A DNA stretch of 64,000 nucleotides from Gemmatimonadaceae bacterium (GTDB lineage: Bacteria > Gemmatimonadota > Gemmatimonadetes > Gemmatimonadales > Gemmatimonadaceae), in NCBI GenBank assembly GCA_036496605.1, contig DASXKV010000068.1:62001-126000 (forward strand). Direction: 5' to 3'. Position 1 is the stretch's first letter; every line of letters begins with the position of its first letter. Of this stretch, positions 35,469 to 42,729 are shown in pieces. The position numbers and the translations under genes are program-made. The notes under the pieces were generated by a model. The model did not search any database, was not told the DNA's origin, and worked only from the letters and a program-made list of their open reading frames with translations.

Positions 35469-36848
35469 ATGGCCAGCGTACTGATCATCGACGACGAGCA
35501 AGCGATTACTTCGGCCCTCGGAATGTATTTCGAGCGGTCGGGGCACGAGGTCATCCGCGCTCACACTGGCGAGGAGGGCATCGGAGCCGTCAGGCGCGCC
35601 CACCCCGATCTCGTGCTGCTCGACCTGCGCTTGCCCGACCTCAATGGGTTCGAGGTGCTCGAGCGGCTGAGAGAACACAACCCAGTGGTCATCATGATCA
35701 CGGGCCACGGCGACGTCCCTGACGCCGTGCGCGCGATGCAGGCCGGTGCTGAGAGCTTTCTCACCAAGCCGATCGAGCTCGGCCACCTTGGCGTGGTCGC
35801 AACCAGAGCACTCGAGAAGGCTCGGCTTCGCCAGATGAACCGTTATCTCGCGGATCGGCGCGGCCGTCTGCCGGCGACCGCGCTTCTGGGGACGTCGCCG
35901 CCGATGCGAGAGTTGGCGCAGCAGATCGAGCTCCTTGCGCGCAGTGATCGCACGACCGTGCTGATCACCGGTGAGAGCGGCACAGGGAAGGGCTACGTCG
36001 CCCAGTCGATCCACCGGGCGAGCGCGCGCGGTGAACGACCGCTGGTTGAGATCAATTGCGCGGCGCTCTCCGGGGCTACTCTCGACGCCGAGCTCTTTGG
36101 GCAGGAATTGACGCCGAACAATGGCTCCGACGCGTTGCGTCCGGGGCTGCTCGACATCGCCGAGGGTGGCACCCTTTTTCTCGACGAGATTGGCGATCTG
36201 GATCCGCTGCTTCAGCCAAAACTGCTACGCGTGTTGGAGGGCAAGAGCTTCCGCAGACTCGGCGGCACGCGCGAGATGACCGCGGACGTTCGGCTCATCG
36301 CGGCAACGGGGAAAGACCTGGTCAGCGCCGTGACCGACGGGGGCTTTCGCGAGGATCTCTACTACCGACTGAGCGTGATGCCGATCAATCTCCCGCCGCT
36401 CAGAGCTCGATCCAGGGAGGATTTGCTCGAGCTGATCGCCCGGCTCGTCGAAGAGTTACGTCCGAATCTCGTCGAGGCGCCGACGGAGGTCGACGACGAC
36501 GTTCTTGAGCGTTTGCTCAAGTACTCGTGGCCGGGAAATATTCGCGAGTTGCGGAACGTTCTGGAGCGCGCGATGATCATGGCGCGTGGGCTGGAGCAGG
36601 TCGGTCTCTTGCACCTGCCGATGGAGGTTCGGGATGCCTCCGGCGGTGGTGTCGACCATCACGTGCCGCGTACGCTTTCGGAGGTCGAGCGCATCCACAT
36701 CGACCGTACGCTCCGCGCGCACAACGCCAATCGAACACGCGCGGCGCGCGAGCTTGGTATTTCGCGCGCGACACTGATCAAGAAGATCAAGGAGTATGGT
36801 TTGGAGGCAAACGAACCCCGTGCTCTTCGACAGCGTGCGATTGGCTAA
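35469..36848 (+). CDS. NtrC-family response regulator lacking the GAFTGA loop
   Basis: 459 residues. A receiver domain (1-120; phosphoacceptor D52, K100) precedes an AAA+ domain (about 138-375) with Walker A GESGTGKG (168-175), Walker B LFLDEIGD (236-243) and the arginine-finger segment FREDLYYRL, then a Fis-type helix-turn-helix (about 410-445). The sigma-54 contact loop normally read as GAFTGA after ELFG is replaced at equal length (GQELTPNNGSDALRPG, 211-226). It may therefore bind DNA and ATP but regulate sigma-70 promoters, as TyrR does. No histidine kinase gene is adjacent. Confidence 0.92.
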   Translation: MASVLIIDDEQAITSALGMYFERSGHEVIRAHTGEEGIGAVRRAHPDLVLLDLRLPDLNGFEVLERLREHNPVVIMITGHGDVPDAVRAMQAGAESFLTKPIELGHLGVVATRALEKARLRQMNRYLADRRGRLPATALLGTSPPMRELAQQIELLARSDRTTVLITGESGTGKGYVAQSIHRASARGERPLVEINCAALSGATLDAELFGQELTPNNGSDALRPGLLDIAEGGTLFLDEIGDLDPLLQPKLLRVLEGKSFRRLGGTREMTADVRLIAATGKDLVSAVTDGGFREDLYYRLSVMPINLPPLRARSREDLLELIARLVEELRPNLVEAPTEVDDDVLERLLKYSWPGNIRELRNVLERAMIMARGLEQVGLLHLPMEVRDASGGGVDHHVPRTLSEVERIHIDRTLRAHNANRTRAARELGISRATLIKKIKEYGLEANEPRALRQRAIG

Positions 36849-36852
36849 GACG

Positions 36853-36957
36853 CAGAGGGTAGAGGGTAGATCGCGGTGCGGAGCGTCGGTGCGTCTTCGC
36901 TTTCTGCTCTCCGCGCTCTACGCACGACGCTCCACGCACACCGCTCCACGCATTAAA
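36853..36957. repeat. GCGGAGCG-type intergenic hairpin
   Basis: The left arm (GCGGTGCGGAGCG and following, 36872-36893) and the right arm (ACGCACGACGCTCCACGCACACCGC-type, 36920-36944) are largely complementary. The arms are built from tandem GGAGCG, GGTGCG and GGTAGA words. It fills the gap between the response regulator and the eight-cysteine gene. Confidence 0.7.
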
Positions 36958-36962
36958 CTCCA

Positions 36963-37142
36963 ATGACCAAACTCCAGGAACACGACGCGATGCAATGCCG
37001 TTCATGCGGCAACGAGGAGCGTGCGTCCGAGGGATATCCGTGCATCGATTGCGGCACTTTCATCTGCGTGATCTGCAACCTGCGTGGCGTGACGCGCTGT
37101 CGCGCCTGTCAGGCGAAACAGCCCGGAGCGAAAACCGGGTGA
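36963..37142 (+). CDS. 59-residue eight-cysteine zinc-finger-like protein
   Basis: A short gene ending 4 bases before the P1 peptidase start. Four CxxC knuckles occur at C12/C15, C27/C30, C35/C38 and C46/C49, enough for two structural zinc sites in a ribbon or cross-brace arrangement. The rest is basic and polar, with no membrane segment. The regular cysteine spacing makes chance coding unlikely. I do not recognise a named family. A second in-frame ATG at residue 10 is an alternative start; no strong ribosome site is seen before either. Confidence 0.7.
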   Translation: MTKLQEHDAMQCRSCGNEERASEGYPCIDCGTFICVICNLRGVTRCRACQAKQPGAKTG

Positions 37143-37146
37143 CGTT

Positions 37147-38136
37147 GTGACCGCGGACTTCCGCGCGCTTGGCGTCGCTGTGGGACACGCGACGAACAAC
37201 GACGGCGCGACGGGAGTCACGATCGTGCGAGGCATCGACGGGCCGTTGCGTGCCGGTGCGACTGTGTTCGGACGCGCCGCCGGCACGCGCGAGCTTCACA
37301 CTCTCGCCGTCGATCATCTGGTCGACCGTATCGACGCCGTGATGCTCACGGGCGGTTCGGCTTATGGACTGGACGCGGCAGCCGGCGTGATGCGTTGGAT
37401 GGAGGAGCGCGGCCGCGGCTTCGCTGTACCGGGCGGCATCGTGCCGATCGTACCGGCGGCGGTGATCTTCGATCTTGCACCTCTCGGCCGGTTCGACGCG
37501 CGGCCGACCGCGCAAATGGCCTACGACGCGTGCGAGACCGCATCACCTAACGACGTTGCCGAGGGCTCGGTTGGTGTTGGAACGGGTGCGACCGTTGGGA
37601 AGATCGCGGGGCCGACGCGGGCGATGAAAGGCGGCATCGGCTGCGCGGTCGAAAGCAACGGAAGCTGGCGCGTCGGCGCGCTGACGGTCGTGAACGCGCT
37701 CGGGGACGTCCGCGATGCGAGTGGCCGAATCATCGCTGGCGCGCGGGCCGACGAGAGCTCTTCCAGACCGACACGGTTTCTTGACGCGGCTCGTCAGCTT
37801 GCGACGTCGGCCGAGTCGCGGCTCGGCGGGCGCCTCGGAGCCGCGGCGACCAATACGACGCTCTCCATCGTCGCGACGGATGCGCCGTTAGGCAGGGTGG
37901 AACTCACGCAGTTGGCTCGCGCTGCCGGCGCCGCGCTCTTCCGTCGAATCACTCCGACGGGGACGACCGTCGACGGCGACGTGATCTTCGCGCTGGCCCC
38001 CCCAGTGCCGTCGGGGCCACTGGGGAACGCCACGATGTCGATCGAGGCCCTCGCCGTGGCGGCGCTCGAGGCAGCAATCGAGAGGGCCGTACGTACGGCG
38101 CGCGGCCGTGACGGAGTGCCGGGTCTCGCCGACTAG
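37147..38136 (+). CDS. P1-family peptidase (DmpA/BapA-like, S58)
   Basis: 329 residues from a GTG. Family features are VGHATNNDGATGVT, the TGGSAYGLDAAAGV strand, and the segment GAAATNTTLSIVATD, where the N-terminal nucleophile threonine is exposed by autocleavage. Relatives are aminopeptidases or esterases acting on D- or beta-amino acid peptides. No signal peptide is seen, so it is probably cytoplasmic. It could work with the following C40 peptidase on wall peptides, but this is only a context guess. Confidence 0.88.
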   Translation: MTADFRALGVAVGHATNNDGATGVTIVRGIDGPLRAGATVFGRAAGTRELHTLAVDHLVDRIDAVMLTGGSAYGLDAAAGVMRWMEERGRGFAVPGGIVPIVPAAVIFDLAPLGRFDARPTAQMAYDACETASPNDVAEGSVGVGTGATVGKIAGPTRAMKGGIGCAVESNGSWRVGALTVVNALGDVRDASGRIIAGARADESSSRPTRFLDAARQLATSAESRLGGRLGAAATNTTLSIVATDAPLGRVELTQLARAAGAALFRRITPTGTTVDGDVIFALAPPVPSGPLGNATMSIEALAVAALEAAIERAVRTARGRDGVPGLAD

Positions 38137-38155
38137 CGCAACGAGCCCCGAATTC

Positions 38156-38953
38156 ATGTCCCTCGACAAACGCGCCGACCGCGAAGCGATCGCCGTCTCG
38201 ACGGTGGACTGCGCCCTCGTCGTGGCCGCGGTCGCGCCGATGCTCGCCGAGCCCCATGTGTCGAGCGGACAGGTCTCGCAGCAGCTTGCGAGACACGCGG
38301 TGTCGATTGTCGAAGACCAAGGCGATTGGCTGCTCGTGCGCGGCCGCGACGAATACGAAGGATGGATGCATCGCGGTTATCTGTCGCGGGGAGCGGCATC
38401 CGTCGATGACCCTGCGCATCTCGTGTCGTTAGGCTGTGTGGTACGCGGTGGGGATGGCGAGCAGCGGGCGCTCCCCTTGCGCGCGATGCTCGCTTCGGAC
38501 GAAGTGATCGAATCGGGCGACGCCGTTCGCGCGACGAAGCTCGCGATGAGATTTCCAACGACAGCCGACGCGATTGGCCGCAGTGCCGTCGAGCTTTTCG
38601 TTGGGACGAGCTATCAGTGGGGCGGCGTGACTCCATGGGGCGCCGATTGTTCTGGTTTGGTGCAGAGCGTGTTTGCCCTGCACGGCATCTCCCTCCCACG
38701 TGACGCGTGGCAACAAGCGCGAATTGGCCGCGACGCGGGATGCGAGATCCTCGCAACACACTGCGGCGATCTTTTGTTCTTCTCCGATCGCCCCGATGCG
38801 CACGTCACGCACGTCGCAATCGCGCTTGGCGAGCGTCGCATCGTTCACCTGGCGCTCGGACGCGGCGGCTACGCCGTTGAGCGACTCGACGACGGTGACG
38901 ACTATGTCGCGAAGCTCAGATCGAGATTTCTCTTTGCGCGCTCGGTGCTGTGA
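38156..38953 (+). CDS. NlpC/P60 (C40) peptidase with SH3-like N-terminus
   Basis: 265 residues from the ATG at 38156; the in-frame extension upstream overlaps the P1 peptidase end and is unconserved. SH3-like repeats occupy about 15-150 (SIVEDQGDWLLVRG, EGWMHRGYL). The catalytic domain follows, with cysteine in WGADCSGLVQ and histidine in HVTHVAIAL. Such enzymes cut gamma-D-Glu-diaminopimelate bonds in peptidoglycan stem peptides. No signal peptide is evident, which suggests cytoplasmic turnover of muropeptides like YkfC. Its stop abuts the stop of the convergent gene. Confidence 0.9.
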   Translation: MSLDKRADREAIAVSTVDCALVVAAVAPMLAEPHVSSGQVSQQLARHAVSIVEDQGDWLLVRGRDEYEGWMHRGYLSRGAASVDDPAHLVSLGCVVRGGDGEQRALPLRAMLASDEVIESGDAVRATKLAMRFPTTADAIGRSAVELFVGTSYQWGGVTPWGADCSGLVQSVFALHGISLPRDAWQQARIGRDAGCEILATHCGDLLFFSDRPDAHVTHVAIALGERRIVHLALGRGGYAVERLDDGDDYVAKLRSRFLFARSVL

Positions 38954-39373
38954 TCAGCTGACCATCGTTTGTGGTGCCACCTTGAGCGGCGTCCGCACCT
39001 GCAGGGGCACGTCGGCGGTGTGCGCGGTATCGAGGCCGATCGCCATCACGTAACCACCAGCGACATCGATTGGCAGGTCGATCTGCGCGATGAGTGGCAG
39101 ATCCATCTCCGCGATCCCGGGTGGCGGAGCACCGACGTTCAGTTCGCCCGTGCTGTTCCACAGTTCGGTGCCATTGGGATTGATCCACCGCAAAGTGACG
39201 GTATGCGTGCCGACGTCGAGCTGCGTGCCCTTGAGATGCACGACGAGGTGCGCTCGCGGATGCACGGCGGGAAGCGTCGATACCTGCAGTGCGTCGAAAA
39301 CGCCGAGGATATTGAGCTTCCCCTCCTGCGAGAGGTTCGCCGCATCGGCGAAAAGCGCGAAGGATACTTGCAT
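38954..39373 (-). CDS. DUF6941-like conserved protein
   Basis: 139 residues starting MQVSFALFADAANLSQEGKLN, then ILGVFDAL. A beta-sandwich-like pattern follows (HLVVHLKGTQLDVGTHTVTLRW, GYVMAIGLD). I recognise this as the small conserved family often labelled DUF6941, with moderate certainty; its function is unknown. The frame is open much further upstream, but that part is antisense to the EamA gene. An ATG at 39394 adds seven residues. It is convergent with the C40 peptidase gene and divergent from the EamA gene. Confidence 0.7.
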   Translation of the reverse strand: MQVSFALFADAANLSQEGKLNILGVFDALQVSTLPAVHPRAHLVVHLKGTQLDVGTHTVTLRWINPNGTELWNSTGELNVGAPPPGIAEMDLPLIAQIDLPIDVAGGYVMAIGLDTAHTADVPLQVRTPLKVAPQTMVS

Positions 39374-39418
39374 CACCCCAACATAGACGGCCATCGGACG
39401 CGAGTCTACTTTTCGACC

Positions 39419-40402
39419 ATGGCTTCTCCGCTTCGCGGCACGAGAACGCAGATGCCGGCCGACGGTGCGCGCCTCACGCGGAGCGACGAGCAACAACCGC
39501 GTACGAGCACCAGGCCGACCTTCGGCGCGACCGATATTTCGCTGTTGCTCATGGCGCTCATCTGGGGCGTCAACTACACGTCCGTCAAGTTCGGCACCAG
39601 CGTCCTGGATCCGCTCGCCTTCAACGGCGTACGCGTCACGCTCGCCGCGGTCGCACTCGTTGTCGTGGCGCAGCTCGCCACGCGCGTTTTCTCGGTCGAG
39701 GCCGGGTGGCCAAGCGCGCGGGACGCGATCGTGCTCGCGCTGCTCGGAACTCTCGGGAATGGTGTTTATCAAATACTCTTCGTCGAGGGCATTGCCCACA
39801 CGCGCGCGGGCGACGCAGCCCTTCTGATTTCGGCTTCGCCCGCGTTCATCGCCCTGCTCGGCCGAATGCGCGGAAGCGAGCATGTGCCCCCGCGCTGGAT
39901 TGTCGGGATCGGCTTGTCGATTCTTGGTATGGCGTTCGTCGTCATTGGCACCGCGAATTCCAGCGGCGGTCATCGCGCGACAATGGTCGGCGATGTGTTG
40001 CTGCTCGTGAGCGCGTTATGCTGGTCGGTTTACACGGTGTATCTCCAGCCGTACACGCATCGCATCGGTGGAATCCACCTCTCGGCGCTGACGATGCTCG
40101 GCGGCGTGGTGCCGCTGCTCGTCGTCGCAGCGCCGTCGATCCTGACGACGCACTGGGCGGAGCTGCCACCGCTCGCGTGGGCGAGCATAGCGTACAGTGG
40201 GCTTTTCGCGCTGGTCATTGCGTATTTGTTCTGGTACAACGGCGTGCGCGTGCTCGGCCCGACGCGCACGGCTATGTACTCCAACCTGCAACCCGTGTTC
40301 GCGCTGCTCGTCGCGTGGCTCGTGCTCGGCGAGACGATCACCGGCTGGCAGATTGCCGGAGCCTCATCGATCGTCACGGGTCTCTTGCTCACGCGATCGT
40401 GA
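39419..40402 (+). CDS. EamA/DMT-family transporter
   Basis: 327 residues, ten hydrophobic helices in two EamA repeats (about 40-175 and 190-325). Motifs are LIWGVNYTSVKFG near the start and LQPVFALLVAWLVLGETIT near the end. Members export amino acids or metabolites from the cytoplasm; the substrate cannot be predicted. The ATG at 39419 is used because the long upstream open frame is antisense to the DUF6941-like gene. The stop overlaps the GTG of the HAD gene, beginning a chain of overlapping genes. Confidence 0.9.
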   Translation: MASPLRGTRTQMPADGARLTRSDEQQPRTSTRPTFGATDISLLLMALIWGVNYTSVKFGTSVLDPLAFNGVRVTLAAVALVVVAQLATRVFSVEAGWPSARDAIVLALLGTLGNGVYQILFVEGIAHTRAGDAALLISASPAFIALLGRMRGSEHVPPRWIVGIGLSILGMAFVVIGTANSSGGHRATMVGDVLLLVSALCWSVYTVYLQPYTHRIGGIHLSALTMLGGVVPLLVVAAPSILTTHWAELPPLAWASIAYSGLFALVIAYLFWYNGVRVLGPTRTAMYSNLQPVFALLVAWLVLGETITGWQIAGASSIVTGLLLTRS

Positions 40403-41133
40403 CCGCCTCTGTCCGCGCCGCACAGCACCGGGCACTCGCTACACGGCTCGTCTTATTCGACATCGACGGCACGCTCCTCCGGACGGACGGCGCGGGGCGC
40501 CGCGCCATTCATCGCGCGTTGATCGAGATCTTTGGCGACACGGGACCAGCCGATCATCGATTCGACGGAAAGACCGATCCGCAAATAGTCCGTGAGCTGA
40601 TGCGCGTCGTCGGGCACGAAGATGAACACATTGACGCGCGCATGCAGGAGCTGTTCGCTCGTTATGTAGTGTGCCTCCGCGAAGAGCTCCGCGATCCGGA
40701 GCATCGCGCTGTGCCGCTGCCTGGCGTCACCGAGTTGCTCGCCGCGCTCGACGCGCGCGACGACGTCACGCTTGGACTTCTCACCGGCAACCTTGTCGAA
40801 GGCGCGCGCGCGAAGCTCGAAGCGGTTGGTATCGATCCTCGCATCTTCGTCGTCGGCGCATTCGGATCCGATCACGAATTGCGCCCCGAGCTCCCGGCGA
40901 TCGCGCAGCGACGTGCTCGGGAGGTATTGGGCATCGAGGTGCAGGGCCGCGATGTCGTCGTGATAGGCGACACGCCGGCAGACGTCGAGTGCGGGCGAGA
41001 AATCGGCGCTCGCGCGATCGGCGTGGCGACGGGACGCTACTCGACGAACGAGCTCGCGGCGCACGGTGCCGCGGCGGTCTTCAGCGATCTCACGGACACC
41101 GATGCTATTGTGCGTGCGATCGTGGACGAATGA
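40399..41133 (+). CDS. HAD-superfamily hydrolase, phosphoglycolate-phosphatase-like
   Basis: 244 residues from a GTG overlapping the EamA stop (GTGA). HAD motif I is FDIDGTLLRTDGAG, motif II GLLTGN, and motif IV VVIGDTPADVECG; an alpha-helical cap (about 30-110) fits the Gph-like C1 group. The substrate may be phosphoglycolate, which would feed the glycolate oxidase at 2-6 kb, but many small phosphate esters are possible. The long upstream open frame is a shadow of the transporter gene. Confidence 0.85.
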   Translation: MTASVRAAQHRALATRLVLFDIDGTLLRTDGAGRRAIHRALIEIFGDTGPADHRFDGKTDPQIVRELMRVVGHEDEHIDARMQELFARYVVCLREELRDPEHRAVPLPGVTELLAALDARDDVTLGLLTGNLVEGARAKLEAVGIDPRIFVVGAFGSDHELRPELPAIAQRRAREVLGIEVQGRDVVVIGDTPADVECGREIGARAIGVATGRYSTNELAAHGAAAVFSDLTDTDAIVRAIVDE

Positions 41134-41735
41134 TGATCGAGCTCGAGCTCAAGGCCGTCGTTCCGGATCTCGTCGCGGCGCGCCGACGCGCGGAGCAGGC
41201 CGGTGGACGACTCTCCTACGCGGGACGGCTGGAGGATCGGCGTTATGACCGTCGCGACCAGAGTCTCGCCGAGCGCGATCACGTCCTGCGACTTCGGATC
41301 TATCGCGACGCGTCGGGCGCCGTGAGCAACTCCTCGATTGACTGGAAGGGACCGTCGTCGATCGTCGACGGCTACAAGCAGCGCGAAGAGCTCAGCGGTG
41401 AGCTCGGCGTCGGTCGCGAAAACTTCCCGCGTATCCTGGAGCAGCTCGGCTTCATCGTGACGATGCAGATCGACCGCGAGATCTGGCAATACGATCTTTC
41501 CGGCGCCGCGGTGCGGTTCGAACGCTATCCGCGCATGGATGATCTCGTGGAAGTGGAAGGCTCTCCAGCAGCGATCGAGACCGCGATCGCCGTATTGGCG
41601 CTGCCTCGTGACTCGTTCACTGGCGAACGGCTACCTGACTTCGTGCGCCGCTTCGAGGCGCGGACCGGCCGCGACGCTGCATTGAGCGACGCCGAGCTCG
41701 CGGGTACGGTCCGTTATGACGTCAACAACGCCTAA
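41130..41735 (+). CDS. CYTH-domain protein (class IV adenylate cyclase-like)
   Basis: 201 residues. The N-terminal ExExK signature reads IELELKAVV, and the tunnel-lining charged strands are seen in VLRLRIYRD, DWKGPSS, YKQREELSG and VRFERYPRMDDLVEVEG. CYTH proteins hydrolyse or cyclise phosphoryl substrates (cAMP formation, thiamine triphosphate or tripolyphosphate hydrolysis). This one resembles CyaB-type proteins. It starts at tandem ATG codons overlapping the HAD stop. Confidence 0.85.
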   Translation: MMIELELKAVVPDLVAARRRAEQAGGRLSYAGRLEDRRYDRRDQSLAERDHVLRLRIYRDASGAVSNSSIDWKGPSSIVDGYKQREELSGELGVGRENFPRILEQLGFIVTMQIDREIWQYDLSGAAVRFERYPRMDDLVEVEGSPAAIETAIAVLALPRDSFTGERLPDFVRRFEARTGRDAALSDAELAGTVRYDVNNA

Positions 41736-42291
41736 GGTCACGCGAATGCCCGACGCCACGCCGCCCTTCGACGAGCTACCCGAGCTTATGGTATCGCTGC
41801 GCCGCATCGGCTCGCGGCGGAGCCAACCTAACGAGCTCCAAGACACGGTCGAGGAACAGGAGCGTTATTTTGCACCGCTGCTCGACGCGCGTCGGACGGC
41901 GGCCAAGGCAGTGACGAGTGCCCAGGTGATGGCCGCGTTCGAGGGCCGCCGTCTCACCGCGCTCATCGACGCAGCGATTCGTGCGTTCGCCTCCGAACGC
42001 TATGCAACGAGGGCGCCGGCGCGCCGGGCATTCGAGGCGGAGCTGTTCGAGCTCATCGAACCGTTGCGTGCCGAGATCCAGTCGCTGCGTCAACTGGCGG
42101 AGAAGCCGCTGAGTGCCGATAACACGCAAGAGCAACAAGCCCAGTGGTCGCTCTGGCTGGCGCAGTTGAAGGTTGTCTTCCGCATCGCCGACAGTAGCTG
42201 GCCAAGCTTGGCTGAGGCACTCGGGTCGGCGAAACGGGCCGCGGCGTCAGCGCGCGGGCGCCGCTCCTCCGGTGGAGGTCGAAGCGAATGA
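41716..42291 (+). CDS. Unknown mostly helical protein between CYTH and acpS genes
   Basis: 191 residues with no recognised domain, signal or membrane segment. It is rich in alanine, arginine and glutamate. The central part (about 45-150) looks helical with possible coiled-coil character; the C-terminus is basic and glycine-rich. The ATG at 41716 overlaps the CYTH gene by 20 bases; an ATG at 41746 avoids this. The stop overlaps the acpS start by 4 bases, so it is very likely translated. Confidence 0.65.
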   Translation: MTSTTPKVTRMPDATPPFDELPELMVSLRRIGSRRSQPNELQDTVEEQERYFAPLLDARRTAAKAVTSAQVMAAFEGRRLTALIDAAIRAFASERYATRAPARRAFEAELFELIEPLRAEIQSLRQLAEKPLSADNTQEQQAQWSLWLAQLKVVFRIADSSWPSLAEALGSAKRAAASARGRRSSGGGRSE

Positions 42292-42674
42292 TCCTGGGCA
42301 TCGGCGTCGACATCGTTGAGATCGACCGCATGCGAGCGATGCTCGATACCAGCGGGGAGAAGTTGATCGCGCGAATCTTCACGGACGGCGAGGCCAGTTA
42401 CGCGCAAGCGCGAGCCGAGCCGGCGCTCCATTTCGCAGCCAGGGCAGCAGCCAAGGAAGCAACATACAAAGCGCTGTCGGGCAATCACCTCGCGCGGGCC
42501 GTTGGGTGGCGGGAGATCGAAGTCTGTCTGCGAGACGACGGTGCGCCCTATCTCGTGCTGCACGGCCGGGCCGAGCAACGCGCAACTGAGATGGGCGTGA
42601 CACGAGCCTTGATCTCGCTCACGCATAGCAAGAGTGCGGCAGTGGCAGTGGTCGTGCTCGAGCGAGAGGGATGA
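42288..42674 (+). CDS. acpS: Holo-[acyl-carrier-protein] synthase
   Basis: 128 residues. The magnesium/CoA motif GIGVDIVEIDRM is at the start and the second motif FAARAAAKEATYKALS in the middle; length is standard. It transfers phosphopantetheine from CoA to a serine of acyl carrier protein, activating fatty acid synthesis. The start overlaps the preceding unknown gene. No other fatty acid gene is nearby. Confidence 0.95.
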   Translation: MILGIGVDIVEIDRMRAMLDTSGEKLIARIFTDGEASYAQARAEPALHFAARAAAKEATYKALSGNHLARAVGWREIEVCLRDDGAPYLVLHGRAEQRATEMGVTRALISLTHSKSAAVAVVVLEREG

Positions 42675-42694
42675 GCCGAACTCTCACAGGCTAC

Positions 42695-42727
42695 ATAGAA
42701 TCGCGGAATCCCGATACATTCTATCGG
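42695..42727 (+). promoter_or_regulatory. Inverted repeats just upstream of the iron permease start
   Basis: CCGATA (42711-42716) and TATCGG (42722-42727) form a 6-base stem with a 5-base loop, ending 2 bases before the ATG. ATAGAAT (42695-42701) and ATTCTAT (42718-42724) form a second, overlapping inverted repeat. The two structures exclude each other, and no separate Shine-Dalgarno sequence is visible. It could be an operator or a translation-controlling hairpin. It does not match the Fur box consensus. Confidence 0.45.
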
Positions 42728-42729
42728 CA

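Noticed and set aside
35256-36014. Minus-strand 252-residue open frame
   Set aside because: Antisense to the response regulator and lipid kinase; no motifs.
39374-39973. N-terminal extension of the DUF6941-like protein
   Set aside because: Antisense to the EamA transporter gene; the conserved family start is MQVSFALFADAAN.
42695-42727. Fur box upstream of the iron permease
   Set aside because: The inverted repeats do not match the GATAATGATAATCATTATC-type consensus.
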